Shown here: positions 46,227-54,615 of the stretch, one piece after another
Numbering within the stretch: the first letter of the stretch is position 1
How the letters are laid out: every line of letters starts with the position of its first letter
Source: Pseudotabrizicola sp.
Lineage (GTDB): Bacteria; Pseudomonadota; Alphaproteobacteria; Rhodobacterales; Rhodobacteraceae
Reading direction: 5' to 3'
NCBI RefSeq assembly: GCF_030656345.1
Contig: NZ_JAUSNR010000015.1
Coordinates: forward strand, 186,001-250,000
Length of the DNA stretch: 64,000 nt
Notes under the pieces: generated by a model
The model's database searches: none
Told to the model about the DNA's origin: nothing
What the model saw: the letters and a program-made list of their open reading frames with translations, nothing else
Program-made: the position numbers and the translations under genes

Positions 46227-47441
46227 ATGTCTCACTCCCACCCCCAGCCACGCGCGCTTGGCCAGACCGAGTTCATCGCGCTGATCGCGATGCTGTTCGC
46301 CACGATCGCGTTTTCCATCGATGCGATGCTGCCCGCCCTGCCCGAAATCGCGGCAGAGCTTTCCCCCGATGCGCCCAATAACGCGCAACTGATCCTGACC
46401 AGCTTTGTCTTTGGCATGGGGCTGGGCACGTTGTTTGCCGGGCCTTTGTCCGACAGCTATGGCCGCAAGACCGTGATCGTCGGCGGCGCGCTTCTCTATT
46501 GTGCCGGGGCGCTCCTCGCCTATGTCGCGCCCACGCTGGAGACCATGCTTCTGGCACGGGTGCTGCAGGGGCTGGGGGCGGCTGGCCCGCGTGTGGTGTC
46601 GCTGGCGCTGGTGCGCGATGTGCATTCCGGGCCGCGCATGGCGCGGATCGTCAGCTTTGCGATGATGATCTTCACGCTGGTGCCCGCCGCAGCCCCGCTG
46701 CTGGGCCAGTACATCATGGCAGGCTTTGGCTGGCGCAGTATTTTCCTTGCGTTCATTCTGTTCTCGGGTGCCTCGGTGCTGTGGCTGACGATCCGCCAGC
46801 CCGAAACCCTGATGCCCGCCGACCGCCGCCCGTTCCGCGCCGCCCCGCTTTGGGCCGCGTTGCGCGAAGTGATGTCCCTGCGCAGCATCCGCCTGTCGAT
46901 CCTTGCCCAAACCCTTGGCTTTGCCGCGCTGTTCGGCACCCTGTCCTCGACCCAGCAGCTGTTTGACCAGACCTATGGCCGCGCCGAGAGTTTCCCGCTG
47001 TACTTCGCGCTGATCGCGGTGGTGTCCGGTTCATCCTCCTTGCTCAACGCCTCATTGGTGATGCGGCTTGGCATGCGCAAACTGGTGCGGGTGTCGTTCG
47101 CCACGCAGATGCTGGTGTCGGCGGGTTTTGTCATTGCCTTCACCCTGAACCTCTGGCCCGCACCCGAGGTGCTGCCGGTGGAGTTCTTCGCCTATCTGAT
47201 CTGGACCATCGGCGTGTTCTTCATGGTCGGCATGACCATCGGCAACCTGAATGCGATGGCGCTGGAACCTGTGGGCCATATCGCAGGGATGGCGGCCAGC
47301 GTTGTGGGGGCGCTGTCGACCGTGTTTTCGGTGATCCTCGCGGCCCCCGTCGGGCTGGCCTTCAACGGCACACCCCTGCCGCTGATGATCGGCGTCACGC
47401 TGTTCACCGGGCTGGCCTATGCGGTGGTGCGCAGGCTCTGA
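46227..47441 (+). CDS. Bcr/CflA family MFS drug exporter
   Basis: A 404-residue inner-membrane major-facilitator exporter with 12 predicted helices (Bcr/CflA, DHA1 group). The N-terminal block TEFIALIAMLFATIAFSIDAMLPALPEIAAEL, the loop-2 motif AGPLSDSYGRKTVIVGGALLYCAGALLAY, and LLARVLQGLGAAGPRVVSLALVRD (the antiporter motif region) are characteristic. AAAGGAGA precedes the ATG. It lies 55 nt after the FrnE gene on the same strand and may belong to that unit. Confidence 0.9.
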   Translation: MSHSHPQPRALGQTEFIALIAMLFATIAFSIDAMLPALPEIAAELSPDAPNNAQLILTSFVFGMGLGTLFAGPLSDSYGRKTVIVGGALLYCAGALLAYVAPTLETMLLARVLQGLGAAGPRVVSLALVRDVHSGPRMARIVSFAMMIFTLVPAAAPLLGQYIMAGFGWRSIFLAFILFSGASVLWLTIRQPETLMPADRRPFRAAPLWAALREVMSLRSIRLSILAQTLGFAALFGTLSSTQQLFDQTYGRAESFPLYFALIAVVSGSSSLLNASLVMRLGMRKLVRVSFATQMLVSAGFVIAFTLNLWPAPEVLPVEFFAYLIWTIGVFFMVGMTIGNLNAMALEPVGHIAGMAASVVGALSTVFSVILAAPVGLAFNGTPLPLMIGVTLFTGLAYAVVRRL

Positions 47442-47444
47442 ACC

Positions 47445-47687
47445 CTATTCGCAGGGGCTGGAGCACAGATTTTCGCACGGGATGCCGTCATTGTCGGCGT
47501 CGCGCTGCCGATGCCCGCAGATCAGCAGCTTATAGCAGGCCTCTTCGCAGGACGAGATCTGCTTGCAGGTCGTTTTGGCGCAGGTATAGCCCTGCGCCAG
47601 CCACAGGGATTGCGGCCTGTCGGATGGGGCCGACAGATCGGCCAAAAGCGTTGCAAGACCCAGTGAAACGGCAAGAAAGACTGACAT
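47445..47687 (-). CDS. Secreted excalibur-domain protein
   Basis: An 80-residue Cys-rich protein with an N-terminal signal-like segment (MSVFLAVSLGLATLLADLSA). A C-terminal excalibur calcium-binding motif, DADNDGIPCENLC, follows the DxDxDGxxCE pattern. Eight cysteines in the mature part (CAKTTCKQISSCEEACYKLLICGH...) suggest disulfide bonds in the periplasm. It converges on the MFS gene with 3 nt between stops. The dyad GTGTTAAC-N4-GTTAACAC lies 22-41 nt upstream of its start, between it and mfd. Confidence 0.8.
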   Translation of the reverse strand: MSVFLAVSLGLATLLADLSAPSDRPQSLWLAQGYTCAKTTCKQISSCEEACYKLLICGHRQRDADNDGIPCENLCSSPCE

Positions 47688-47708
47688 GACAGGTCCGCCC
47701 TGAGGAAA

Positions 47709-47728
47709 GTGTTAACAATCGTTAACAC
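47709..47728. promoter_or_regulatory. 20-bp dyad upstream of excalibur gene
   Basis: GTGTTAAC-AATC-GTTAACAC is a perfect 8-4-8 inverted repeat one base past the mfd stop. It contains TTAA-N6-TTAA, one base short of the CtrA spacing, so it more likely binds a dimeric regulator or ends mfd transcription. Confidence 0.45.
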
Positions 47729-47729
47729 C

Positions 47730-50700
47730 TTAGCCTTTGGGCCGCACGATCTTTTCCGCCAGATCGCGGGCGATGGCAAAGGCCCCCTTGATCCGGTCCG
47801 CTTCCGTCTTCCAGACGCGCAGCAGCACGATCTTGTTGCCCTGCACCTTTGCGCCCACACCTTCGGCCTTGATGAAATCGACCAGCCCCGCCGGATTGCC
47901 GAACTTGTCGTTGTGGAACTGGATCGTGGCCCCCTTCGGCCCGGCATCGATGCGTGAAATCCCGGCGCGTTTCGCCATGGCCTTGATCCGCACGATCAGC
48001 ATCAGCGTGTTGACCTCTTTCGGCAGCGGGCCGAAACGGTCGATCAGTTCGGCGGCAAAGCCTTCCAGCTCGACCTTGGTCGCAAGACCCGACAAACGGC
48101 GATAGAGGCCCAGCCGCACATCCAGATCGACCACGTAATCTTCCGGGATCATCACCGGCAGGCCAAGGTTCAGCTGCGGCGACCATTGGTCATCAATCGG
48201 CGACAAGCCGTTGATTTCACCTGATTTGATCTTGGCAATCGTCTCTTCCAGCATCTGCTGATACAGCTCATACCCCACCTCGCGGATATGGCCCGACTGT
48301 TCCTCACCCAAAAGGTTCCCTGCGCCGCGCAGGTCAAGGTCATGGCTGGCAAGGTTGAAGCCCGCGCCCAGATTATCCAATGACCCGAGTAGCTTAAGCC
48401 GTTTTTGCGCCTGCGGCGTCAGCGGGCTGCGCGGCTTGGTGGTCAGATAGCAATAGGCGCGGGTCTTGCTGCGCCCGACCCGGCCCCGGATCTGATAGAG
48501 CTGTGACAGACCGAACATATCGCCGCGATGGATGATCATCGTGTTGGCGGTCGGGATATCCAGCCCCGATTCCACAATTGTCGTGGCCAGCAGCACATCG
48601 TATTTGCCGTCGTAGAACTGGTTCATCCGGTCATCCAGATCGCCCGCCGCCAGCTGGCCGTGCGCGATCACGTAAGTCACCTCCGGCACATGGGTTTTCA
48701 GGAACTCCTCAATCTGCGGCAGGTCGGAAATGCGCGGCACCACATAGAAGGACTGGCCGCCCCGGAACCGCTCACGCAGCAGCGCCTCGCGGATGGTGAC
48801 GGAATCGAACTCGCTGACGTAAGTGCGGATCGCCAGACGGTCCACCGGCGGCGTCGCGATGATCGACAGGTCACGCACGCCGGTCAGCGACAGCTGCAAG
48901 GTGCGCGGGATCGGGGTGGCGGTCAGGGTCAGCACGTGGATTTCCGACCGCATCTCCTTGAGCCGTTCCTTATGGCTGACGCCGAAATGCTGTTCTTCAT
49001 CAATGACAAGCAGGCCAAGGTTCTTGAACTTCACGCCCTTGGCCAGCAGCGCATGGGTGCCGACCACGATATCGACGGTGCCATCGGTCATCGCGGCCCG
49101 CGTCGCATTCGCATCCTTTGTGGAAACAAAGCGCGACAAGGGTTTGACAGAAATGGGAAATCCGCGAAACCGCTCGACAAAGCTGCGGTAATGCTGCCGG
49201 GCGAGCAAGGTGGTCGGGCAGATCACCGCGACCTGCATCCCGGCCATGGCGGCGACAAAGGCCGCGCGCATTGCCACTTCGGTCTTGCCAAAGCCCACGT
49301 CCCCCACGACCAGCCGGTCCATCGGGCTGCCCTTTTCCAGATCGGCCACCACATCGGCAATGGCCGACAACTGGTCATCGGTTTCCTGATAGGGGAAACG
49401 GGCTGCAAACGCCTCCCAGACCGAATGCGGCGCCTCCAAAATCGGCGCGTGGCGCAGGGCGCGTTCCGCCGCAATCCGCATCAGGCGGTCGGCGATTTCC
49501 TTGATCCGCTCTTTCAGCTTGGCCTTTTTCGCCTGCCACGCCCCGCCGCCCAGACGGTCCAGCAGACCCTCTTCATGGCCATAGCGCGACAGCAGTTCGA
49601 TATTCTCGACCGGCAGGTAAAGTTTTGCACTGTCGGCATATTCCAGCGCCACGCAGGCATGTGGGGCACCAAGCGCGGTGATCGTCTCCAACCCCAGATA
49701 GCGGCCGACCCCATGTTCGACATGCACCACCAGATCGCCCGGCGTCAGGGTATCGACCTCGCGCAGGAAATTGTCGGCCTTGCGCTTTTTGCGCGGTTTG
49801 CCGACCATCCGGTCGCCCAGCACATCCTGTTCCGAGATCACCGCAAGGCCCGGTGCCGTGAACCCCGCCTCCAGCGCCCAGACCAGCAGGAACACCCCGC
49901 CGCGCCCCTCGGGCACTTCGCGCATATCGCGGATGCGCTTGGCATCGCGCAGGCCCTGATCCTGCAACAAGCCTTCCAACCGCTCGCGCGCGCCGTCGGA
50001 CCAGCTGGCGATCACCACCTGCGCATCCTGACGCAATGCACGAAGATGGTCAGCCAAGGCCCCGAACAGGCTGACAGATTCCATCTGGCGTTCGGGCGCA
50101 AAACTGCGCCCCTGCCGCCCGCCGGCATCCAGCACTCCCGGACCGGGGCTTTGCGGATAGGGTGACAGCTGCACCAGCCGGTGCGCGGCCACCGCCGCCT
50201 CCCACGCCGCATCGTCCAGATACAAAAGCCCGGGTGCAGCGGGTTTATACACCGTGTCCAGCCGCCCCTTTGCCGTCATCGCCTCGCGCCGGGAATCATA
50301 GGCATCGTCAATGCCTTCCCACCGCGACAGCCGCATCGGCGTGACCTGATCGTCCAGCATCACCGAGGCATCCGGCAGATAGTCGAACAGCGTTTCCAGC
50401 CGGTCATGGAACAGGCCCAGCCAATGCTCCATCCCCTGATGCTTTCGGCCCGCGCTGACCGCTTCATACAGCGGATCATCCGACCCGCCGACGCCGAATT
50501 CAATCCGGTAGGCCTGCCGGAACCGGGTGATCGAGGCCTCGTCCAGAATGACCTCGGACACCGGCGACAGATCCACCGCCGTCAGCTTTTCCACCGTGCG
50601 CTGCGTCACCGGATCGAACCGGCGCAAGCCATCCAGCACGTCGCCGAAGAAATCCAGGCGCACCGGCCCCGGATGCCCCGGCGGGTAGATGTCGATGATC

Positions 50701-51185
50701 CCGCCGCGCAGCGCGTAGTCGCCCGCCTCGGCCACGGTCGACACCGGCGAAAAGCCCATGCGTGACAGGAACCCCTTCAGATGCGCCTCGTCCACCCGCT
50801 TGCCGACCTGCGCGGTAAAGCTGCTGGCCGCCACGGTTCCGCGCGACGGCACCCGCTGGGTCGCCGCATTCACCGTGGTCAACAGCACAAACGGCCCCGG
50901 CATCCCGGCGGCAAGGGCGGCCAGAGTTGCCATCCGCCGCGCGGCAATATCGGGATTGGGCGACACCCGGTCATAAGGCAGGCAGTCCCATGCCGGAAAG
51001 TCCAGCACCACCACTTGCGGGGCCAGCACGACAAGCGCCACCCGCATCGCCTCCATCCGCTTGTCGTCGCGGGCGATGTGGATCACCGGCGCACCGCGCG
51101 CCAGTTCGCGCGCCAGCAGACGGGCGTCAAAACCTTCGGGCGCGCCGCCCAGCACGATACGGTCGGGAGAGGATGTCTTGCTCAT
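47730..51185 (-). CDS. mfd: Transcription-repair coupling factor Mfd
   Basis: A large ATP-dependent translocase that removes stalled RNA polymerase and recruits UvrA. It has 1151 residues, the full family length. The N-terminal UvrB-like region includes FPAWDCLPYDRVSPNPDIAARRMATLA. The RNA-polymerase-interacting domain begins near PGDLVVHVEHGVGRYLGLE. The motor has Walker A VGDVGFGKTEVAMRAAF, the DEEQHFG box and LTATPIPRTLQLSLTGVRDLSII, and the C-terminal TRCF domain ends the chain. The ATG at 51185 (MSKTSSPDRIV) is preferred; the open frame extends 25 codons further without a ribosome site. Confidence 0.97.
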   Translation of the reverse strand: MSKTSSPDRIVLGGAPEGFDARLLARELARGAPVIHIARDDKRMEAMRVALVVLAPQVVVLDFPAWDCLPYDRVSPNPDIAARRMATLAALAAGMPGPFVLLTTVNAATQRVPSRGTVAASSFTAQVGKRVDEAHLKGFLSRMGFSPVSTVAEAGDYALRGGIIDIYPPGHPGPVRLDFFGDVLDGLRRFDPVTQRTVEKLTAVDLSPVSEVILDEASITRFRQAYRIEFGVGGSDDPLYEAVSAGRKHQGMEHWLGLFHDRLETLFDYLPDASVMLDDQVTPMRLSRWEGIDDAYDSRREAMTAKGRLDTVYKPAAPGLLYLDDAAWEAAVAAHRLVQLSPYPQSPGPGVLDAGGRQGRSFAPERQMESVSLFGALADHLRALRQDAQVVIASWSDGARERLEGLLQDQGLRDAKRIRDMREVPEGRGGVFLLVWALEAGFTAPGLAVISEQDVLGDRMVGKPRKKRKADNFLREVDTLTPGDLVVHVEHGVGRYLGLETITALGAPHACVALEYADSAKLYLPVENIELLSRYGHEEGLLDRLGGGAWQAKKAKLKERIKEIADRLMRIAAERALRHAPILEAPHSVWEAFAARFPYQETDDQLSAIADVVADLEKGSPMDRLVVGDVGFGKTEVAMRAAFVAAMAGMQVAVICPTTLLARQHYRSFVERFRGFPISVKPLSRFVSTKDANATRAAMTDGTVDIVVGTHALLAKGVKFKNLGLLVIDEEQHFGVSHKERLKEMRSEIHVLTLTATPIPRTLQLSLTGVRDLSIIATPPVDRLAIRTYVSEFDSVTIREALLRERFRGGQSFYVVPRISDLPQIEEFLKTHVPEVTYVIAHGQLAAGDLDDRMNQFYDGKYDVLLATTIVESGLDIPTANTMIIHRGDMFGLSQLYQIRGRVGRSKTRAYCYLTTKPRSPLTPQAQKRLKLLGSLDNLGAGFNLASHDLDLRGAGNLLGEEQSGHIREVGYELYQQMLEETIAKIKSGEINGLSPIDDQWSPQLNLGLPVMIPEDYVVDLDVRLGLYRRLSGLATKVELEGFAAELIDRFGPLPKEVNTLMLIVRIKAMAKRAGISRIDAGPKGATIQFHNDKFGNPAGLVDFIKAEGVGAKVQGNKIVLLRVWKTEADRIKGAFAIARDLAEKIVRPKG

Positions 51186-51234
51186 GGCCGCCTTACCTAC
51201 GCCCCTTTGCCCGCCCGTCAAGGGCGCAACCCCG

Positions 51235-51756
51235 TCAGGTGATGTTGTGATACATGCCAAACAGGGCGGTGACGAAGATTGCGATCATCCCGATCAGCTG
51301 GGTGACAAAACGGTGCCGCATCATCAGCCGCACCAGTGCTGCGCCTGCCGGGGCCTCGGCCTCGACCCGCAAGGCCAGCCGCAGCGTCAGATAGCCGATC
51401 AGCACCATCGGGCCGGCCATCAAAAGCACCGCCTGCGCGAATTCCACCCGGTACAGACCTGCCAGCATCCCCAGCACCGTCAGCACAAAGCACACAAAGC
51501 CGATCACCCACATGCCGCCCCGGCGCGAGATATACAGCATCCGCCGGGCGTTGATCCGGGCCAGCACCGTCAGATCCTCCACCGCCTCGGCGTCCTGCCG
51601 CCGGGCGCGGGTGATCAGATCAAACGGCACCCCCATCACCCAATGGCTGACCGACGACCACAGCACCGCCAGGGCGATCCAGTACCACAGGCTCGAGAAC
51701 GACCGCATGTCGATCAACAGAAAAACAAGGGTATACCATTCCAAGATCAATACCAT
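51235..51756 (-). CDS. Conserved membrane protein (sometimes annotated as SufBCD-complex component)
   Basis: A membrane protein of about 173 residues with about four helices and a central charged segment (GVPFDLITRARRQDAEAVEDLTVLARINARRM). I recall relatives in Rhodobacterales with the block RSFSxLWYWIALAVxWSxxSHWVxGVPFD, often labelled component of SufBCD complex; I cannot verify the basis of that label. The start is uncertain. ATGs at 51756 and 51708 and a TTG at 51744 (before EWYTLVF) are possible because a 17-bp tandem duplication sits on the start region. It lies 49 nt upstream of mfd and may be co-transcribed with it. Confidence 0.7.
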   Translation of the reverse strand: MVLILEWYTLVFLLIDMRSFSSLWYWIALAVLWSSVSHWVMGVPFDLITRARRQDAEAVEDLTVLARINARRMLYISRRGGMWVIGFVCFVLTVLGMLAGLYRVEFAQAVLLMAGPMVLIGYLTLRLALRVEAEAPAGAALVRLMMRHRFVTQLIGMIAIFVTALFGMYHNIT

Positions 51757-51766
51757 TCCAAGATTG
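51733..51766. repeat. 17-bp tandem duplication at a gene start
   Basis: ATACCATTCCAAGATCA (51733-51749) is repeated at 51750-51766 with two differences at the end. On the minus strand each copy carries TTGGAATGG, so both ribosome-site-like and start codons are duplicated. Confidence 0.75.
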
Positions 51767-51870
51767 GCGCAGCTTTTGCCTGATATCACGCTCAAGGCTT
51801 GCAGCCCCGCGCCTTTCCATGGCAGGCAAGACCAAAAGCTGCAAGCCCCTCACCAGATGCGAGCCCTGCC

Positions 51871-52878
51871 ATGCGCCCGACCGTTGCCCCGACGCCTACC
51901 TCCCGCTTTCGCCGCCTGCGCAAATCTGCCAGCCTGCGGGCGCTGGCGCAGGAAAACACGCTGTCGGTGAATGATCTGATCTGGCCGGTGTTTGTGCGCG
52001 ACGGAAACAATCTGCGTGAACCCATCGCGTCGATGCCGGGGGTCGACCGTCTGTCGGTCGATCAGGTGGTCCGCGCGGCGGAAGAGGCGGCGGAATTGGG
52101 CATTCCCGCCATCTGCCTCTTCCCCTACACCGACCCCGCAAAACGCACCGCCGATTGCGCCGAGGCGTGGAACCCCGACAATCTGGCGAACCGCGCCATC
52201 CGCGCGATCAAGTCGGCGGTGCCCGACATCGCGGTGATGACCGATGTGGCACTGGACCCCTATAACGCCCATGGTCATGACGGGCTGGTGCAGGATGGCA
52301 TCATCCTGAACGACGAAACCGTTGAGGCATTGGTCAAAATGACTTTGGCGCAGGCCGAGTCGGGGGCCGATATCCTTGGCCCGTCTGACATGATGGATGG
52401 CCGCATCGGCGCGATGCGCGCGGCGCTGGAGGCGGCGGGGCACAAGGATGTGGCGATCATGTCCTATGCCGCGAAATACGCCAGCGCGTTTTATGGTCCG
52501 TTCCGCGATGCGGTGGGGGCGACTGCGGCACTGAAAGGCGACAAGAAAACCTACCAGATGAACCCCGCCAACAGTGACGAGGCGATGCGCCTGATCGAAC
52601 GCGATCTGGCGGAAGGTGCCGATATGGTGATGGTCAAACCCGGCCTGCCCTATCTCGACATCATCCACCGCGCCAAGACCATGTTCGGCGCGCCGACTTT
52701 TGCCTATCAGGTCTCGGGCGAATACGCGATGATCCGGGCCGCGGCGCTGAACGGCTGGATTGATGGTGACCGGGTGATGCTGGAAAGCCTGATGGCGTTC
52801 CGCCGGGCGGGCTGTGACGGGGTGCTGACCTATTTCGCGCCCGAGGTCGCCCGGGCGATCCGCGACGGGCGGGCCTGA
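51871..52878 (+). CDS. hemB: Delta-aminolevulinic acid dehydratase (porphobilinogen synthase)
   Basis: Joins two 5-aminolevulinate molecules to porphobilinogen, the second common step of tetrapyrrole synthesis. It has 335 residues. The Schiff-base lysines are in MSYAAKYASAFYGPFRDA and MVMVKPGLPYLD. The metal-binding stretch reads DVALDPYNAHGHDG, where zinc enzymes have three Cys; this enzyme therefore lacks the catalytic-zinc site, as reported for Rhodobacter enzymes. The ATG at 51871 begins MRPTVAPTPTSRFRRLRKSASLRALAQE, which matches the family N-terminal arm. A longer in-frame start at 51799 is less likely. Confidence 0.96.
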   Translation: MRPTVAPTPTSRFRRLRKSASLRALAQENTLSVNDLIWPVFVRDGNNLREPIASMPGVDRLSVDQVVRAAEEAAELGIPAICLFPYTDPAKRTADCAEAWNPDNLANRAIRAIKSAVPDIAVMTDVALDPYNAHGHDGLVQDGIILNDETVEALVKMTLAQAESGADILGPSDMMDGRIGAMRAALEAAGHKDVAIMSYAAKYASAFYGPFRDAVGATAALKGDKKTYQMNPANSDEAMRLIERDLAEGADMVMVKPGLPYLDIIHRAKTMFGAPTFAYQVSGEYAMIRAAALNGWIDGDRVMLESLMAFRRAGCDGVLTYFAPEVARAIRDGRA

Positions 52879-52924
52879 TTTGCGGGGCTGATCGGCAAAC
52901 TGCCGCCAAGACCGCGATCGTCGC

Positions 52925-52953
52925 ATGACAATTGTTCACAAACCCGCTATATA
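52925..52953 (+). promoter_or_regulatory. Sigma-70-type promoter of SYLF gene
   Basis: ATGACA (52925-52930), 17 nt, TATATA (52948-52953). This is one of the better sigma-70-like matches in the window. The predicted start near 52960 leaves a leader of about 60 nt. Confidence 0.55.
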
Positions 52954-53019
52954 TGGTGGGAACGGGCCAGCAGAGCCCTGATCGGCCCCCGCGGCCACAA
53001 GAGGCAGAGGCGACAGCAT

Positions 53020-53583
53020 ATGACCGCAGCACGTAATTTATCCAGACGGGTCTTCCTTGGCGCGACGGGGGTCACCGGCTTTCTCGCCGCCTGCGGCAAC
53101 GGCGTGGGCAGCAATGGTGCCGCCCAGATCGACGCGCGGGTGGTGTCGACCGAGCAATATCTGTATTCGAGCTTCCCCGGCACCCGCGATCTGGCCAGCC
53201 GCGCCGCCGGCGTGCTGATCATGCCGCTGATCACCGAAGCCGGGCTGATCTATGGCGGCGGCTACGGGCGCGGCGCGCTGCGGGTGAATGGGGTGACGGT
53301 GGATTACTATTCCGCCACCCGCGCAACCTTCGGGTTGCAGATCGGCGCCCAGCAATATGCCCATGCGCTGTTTTTCATGACTGAAAGCGCACTTGGCCAG
53401 TTCCGCCGCAGCCCGGGTTGGGCCGCCGGGGCCGATGTGCGCTATGCCACGCCTGCGCAAGGCGCGTCCATCGGCAAGGAAACCACTGAAATGGAGCCGG
53501 TGATCGCGCTGGTCTTCGGTCAGCAGGGCTTTATCGCCGGGGCCACGCTGACGGGCGTGAAATACAACCGTATCATCCCGTAA
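53020..53583 (+). CDS. SYLF (YSC84) domain lipoprotein
   Basis: A 187-residue exported protein. The N-terminus has a twin-arginine-like SRRVFLGATGVTG and a lipobox-like FLAACG with Cys near residue 25. The rest is a SYLF/YSC84 lipid-binding domain: SRAAGVLIMPLITEAGLIYGGGYGRGALRVNG, YYSATRATFGLQIGAQQYAHALFFMTE and FGQQGFIAGATLTGVKYNRI. SYLF proteins bind phosphoinositides in eukaryotes; in bacteria the role at the envelope is unclear. It has its own promoter, and a large palindrome follows. Confidence 0.85.
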   Translation: MTAARNLSRRVFLGATGVTGFLAACGNGVGSNGAAQIDARVVSTEQYLYSSFPGTRDLASRAAGVLIMPLITEAGLIYGGGYGRGALRVNGVTVDYYSATRATFGLQIGAQQYAHALFFMTESALGQFRRSPGWAAGADVRYATPAQGASIGKETTEMEPVIALVFGQQGFIAGATLTGVKYNRIIP

Positions 53584-53589
53584 CCGGAC

Positions 53590-53664
53590 GATCTTTCTGC
53601 GAAACGTCCGGGGCCACTGAATGTTCGCAGAACAGTCGTAACCCCGGACGTTTCGCAGAAGATC
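53590..53664. repeat. Large nested palindrome between convergent genes
   Basis: The left arm 53590-53613 and right arm 53642-53664 pair over 23 bp with a single bulged T (cores CTGCGAAACGTCCGGGG and its complement). The 28-nt loop holds a second perfect dyad, TGTTC-GCA-GAACA (53622-53634). The word TTCGCAGAA or its complement occurs in all three parts. There is no long T-run. It lies just after the SYLF stop and 5 nt before the stop of the converging dehydrogenase gene. Confidence 0.75.
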
Positions 53665-53669
53665 TGTGC

Positions 53670-54533
53670 TCAGCGCAACCGGCGGATCAGGCTTGAGGTG
53701 TCATTGCGCCCGCCGCCCATCCGCTGCACGTCCTTGTAGAACTGGTCCACCAGTGCCGTCACCGGCAGCGATGCCCCGATGTCGTTGGCTGTGGCAAGGC
53801 AGATCCCCAGATCCTTGCGCATCCAGTCCACCGCAAAACCATGATCAAACTTGTCTTCCAGCATGGTCTTGTGCCGGTTGGCCATCTGCCACGACCCTGC
53901 CGCGCCCTGGCTGATCACCTCGATCACCGCCTCGCCGTCCAGCCCGGCCTTTTCGCCAAAGGCAAGCGCCTCGGCCAGACCCTGCACCAGCCCGGCGATG
54001 CAGATCTGGTTCATCATCTTGGCGATCTGCCCGGCACCCGAGTCGCCCAGACGGCGGCAGACCCGTGCATAGGCGTCGATCACCGGCTCGGCGCGGTCGT
54101 ATTGGTCCTGCGATCCGCCGCACATCACCGACAGCGCGCCGTTTTCCGCCCCCGCCTGCCCGCCCGACACGGGTGCGTCGACAAAGCCAAGCCCCATCTC
54201 TGCCGCCAGTGCTGCCATCTCGCGCGTGACCTGCGCCGACACCGTGGTGTGATCGACAAACACCGCGCCCTTGTTCATCCCGGCAAAGGCCCCATCGGCC
54301 CCGGTGCACACGCCGCGCAGGTCGTCGTCATTGCCCACACAGGCAAACACGAAATCCTGCCCCATCGCCGCCTCACGCGGGGTTGGGGCCGCGCGGCCGC
54401 CATGCTTTTCCACCCAGGCGTCAGCTTTCGCGGAGCTGCGGTTGTAGACCGTCACCTCGTGCCCTTTGGCCGCCAGATGGCCCGCCATCGGAAACCCCAT
54501 CACGCCCAAGCCCAAGAATGCTACCTTTGCCAT
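53670..54533 (-). CDS. 3-hydroxyisobutyrate dehydrogenase family protein
   Basis: A NAD(P)-dependent beta-hydroxyacid dehydrogenase of 287 residues. The dinucleotide fold begins MAKVAFLGLGVMGFPMAGHLAAKGHEVTVYNRS. The substrate-binding block FVDAPVSGGQAGAENGALSVMCGG follows, and the catalytic Lys lies in GAGQIAKMMNQICIAG. The substrate could be 3-hydroxyisobutyrate, tartronate semialdehyde or a relative; no pathway neighbour decides. The ATG at 54533 has GGGAGG upstream. Confidence 0.9.
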   Translation of the reverse strand: MAKVAFLGLGVMGFPMAGHLAAKGHEVTVYNRSSAKADAWVEKHGGRAAPTPREAAMGQDFVFACVGNDDDLRGVCTGADGAFAGMNKGAVFVDHTTVSAQVTREMAALAAEMGLGFVDAPVSGGQAGAENGALSVMCGGSQDQYDRAEPVIDAYARVCRRLGDSGAGQIAKMMNQICIAGLVQGLAEALAFGEKAGLDGEAVIEVISQGAAGSWQMANRHKTMLEDKFDHGFAVDWMRKDLGICLATANDIGASLPVTALVDQFYKDVQRMGGGRNDTSSLIRRLR

Positions 54534-54615
54534 CACATGCCTCCCTTCGCATTGCTCTTTTGTCTGCAATGTCTTAGGTAACAGGCCCACCCCTGCCGTC
54601 AAGAACAGGCCCCTT

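Noticed and set aside
48528..50165. A 545-codon frame antisense to mfd
   Set aside because: His/Gln/Arg-rich product with no domain; it is the mirror of conserved Mfd coding sequence.
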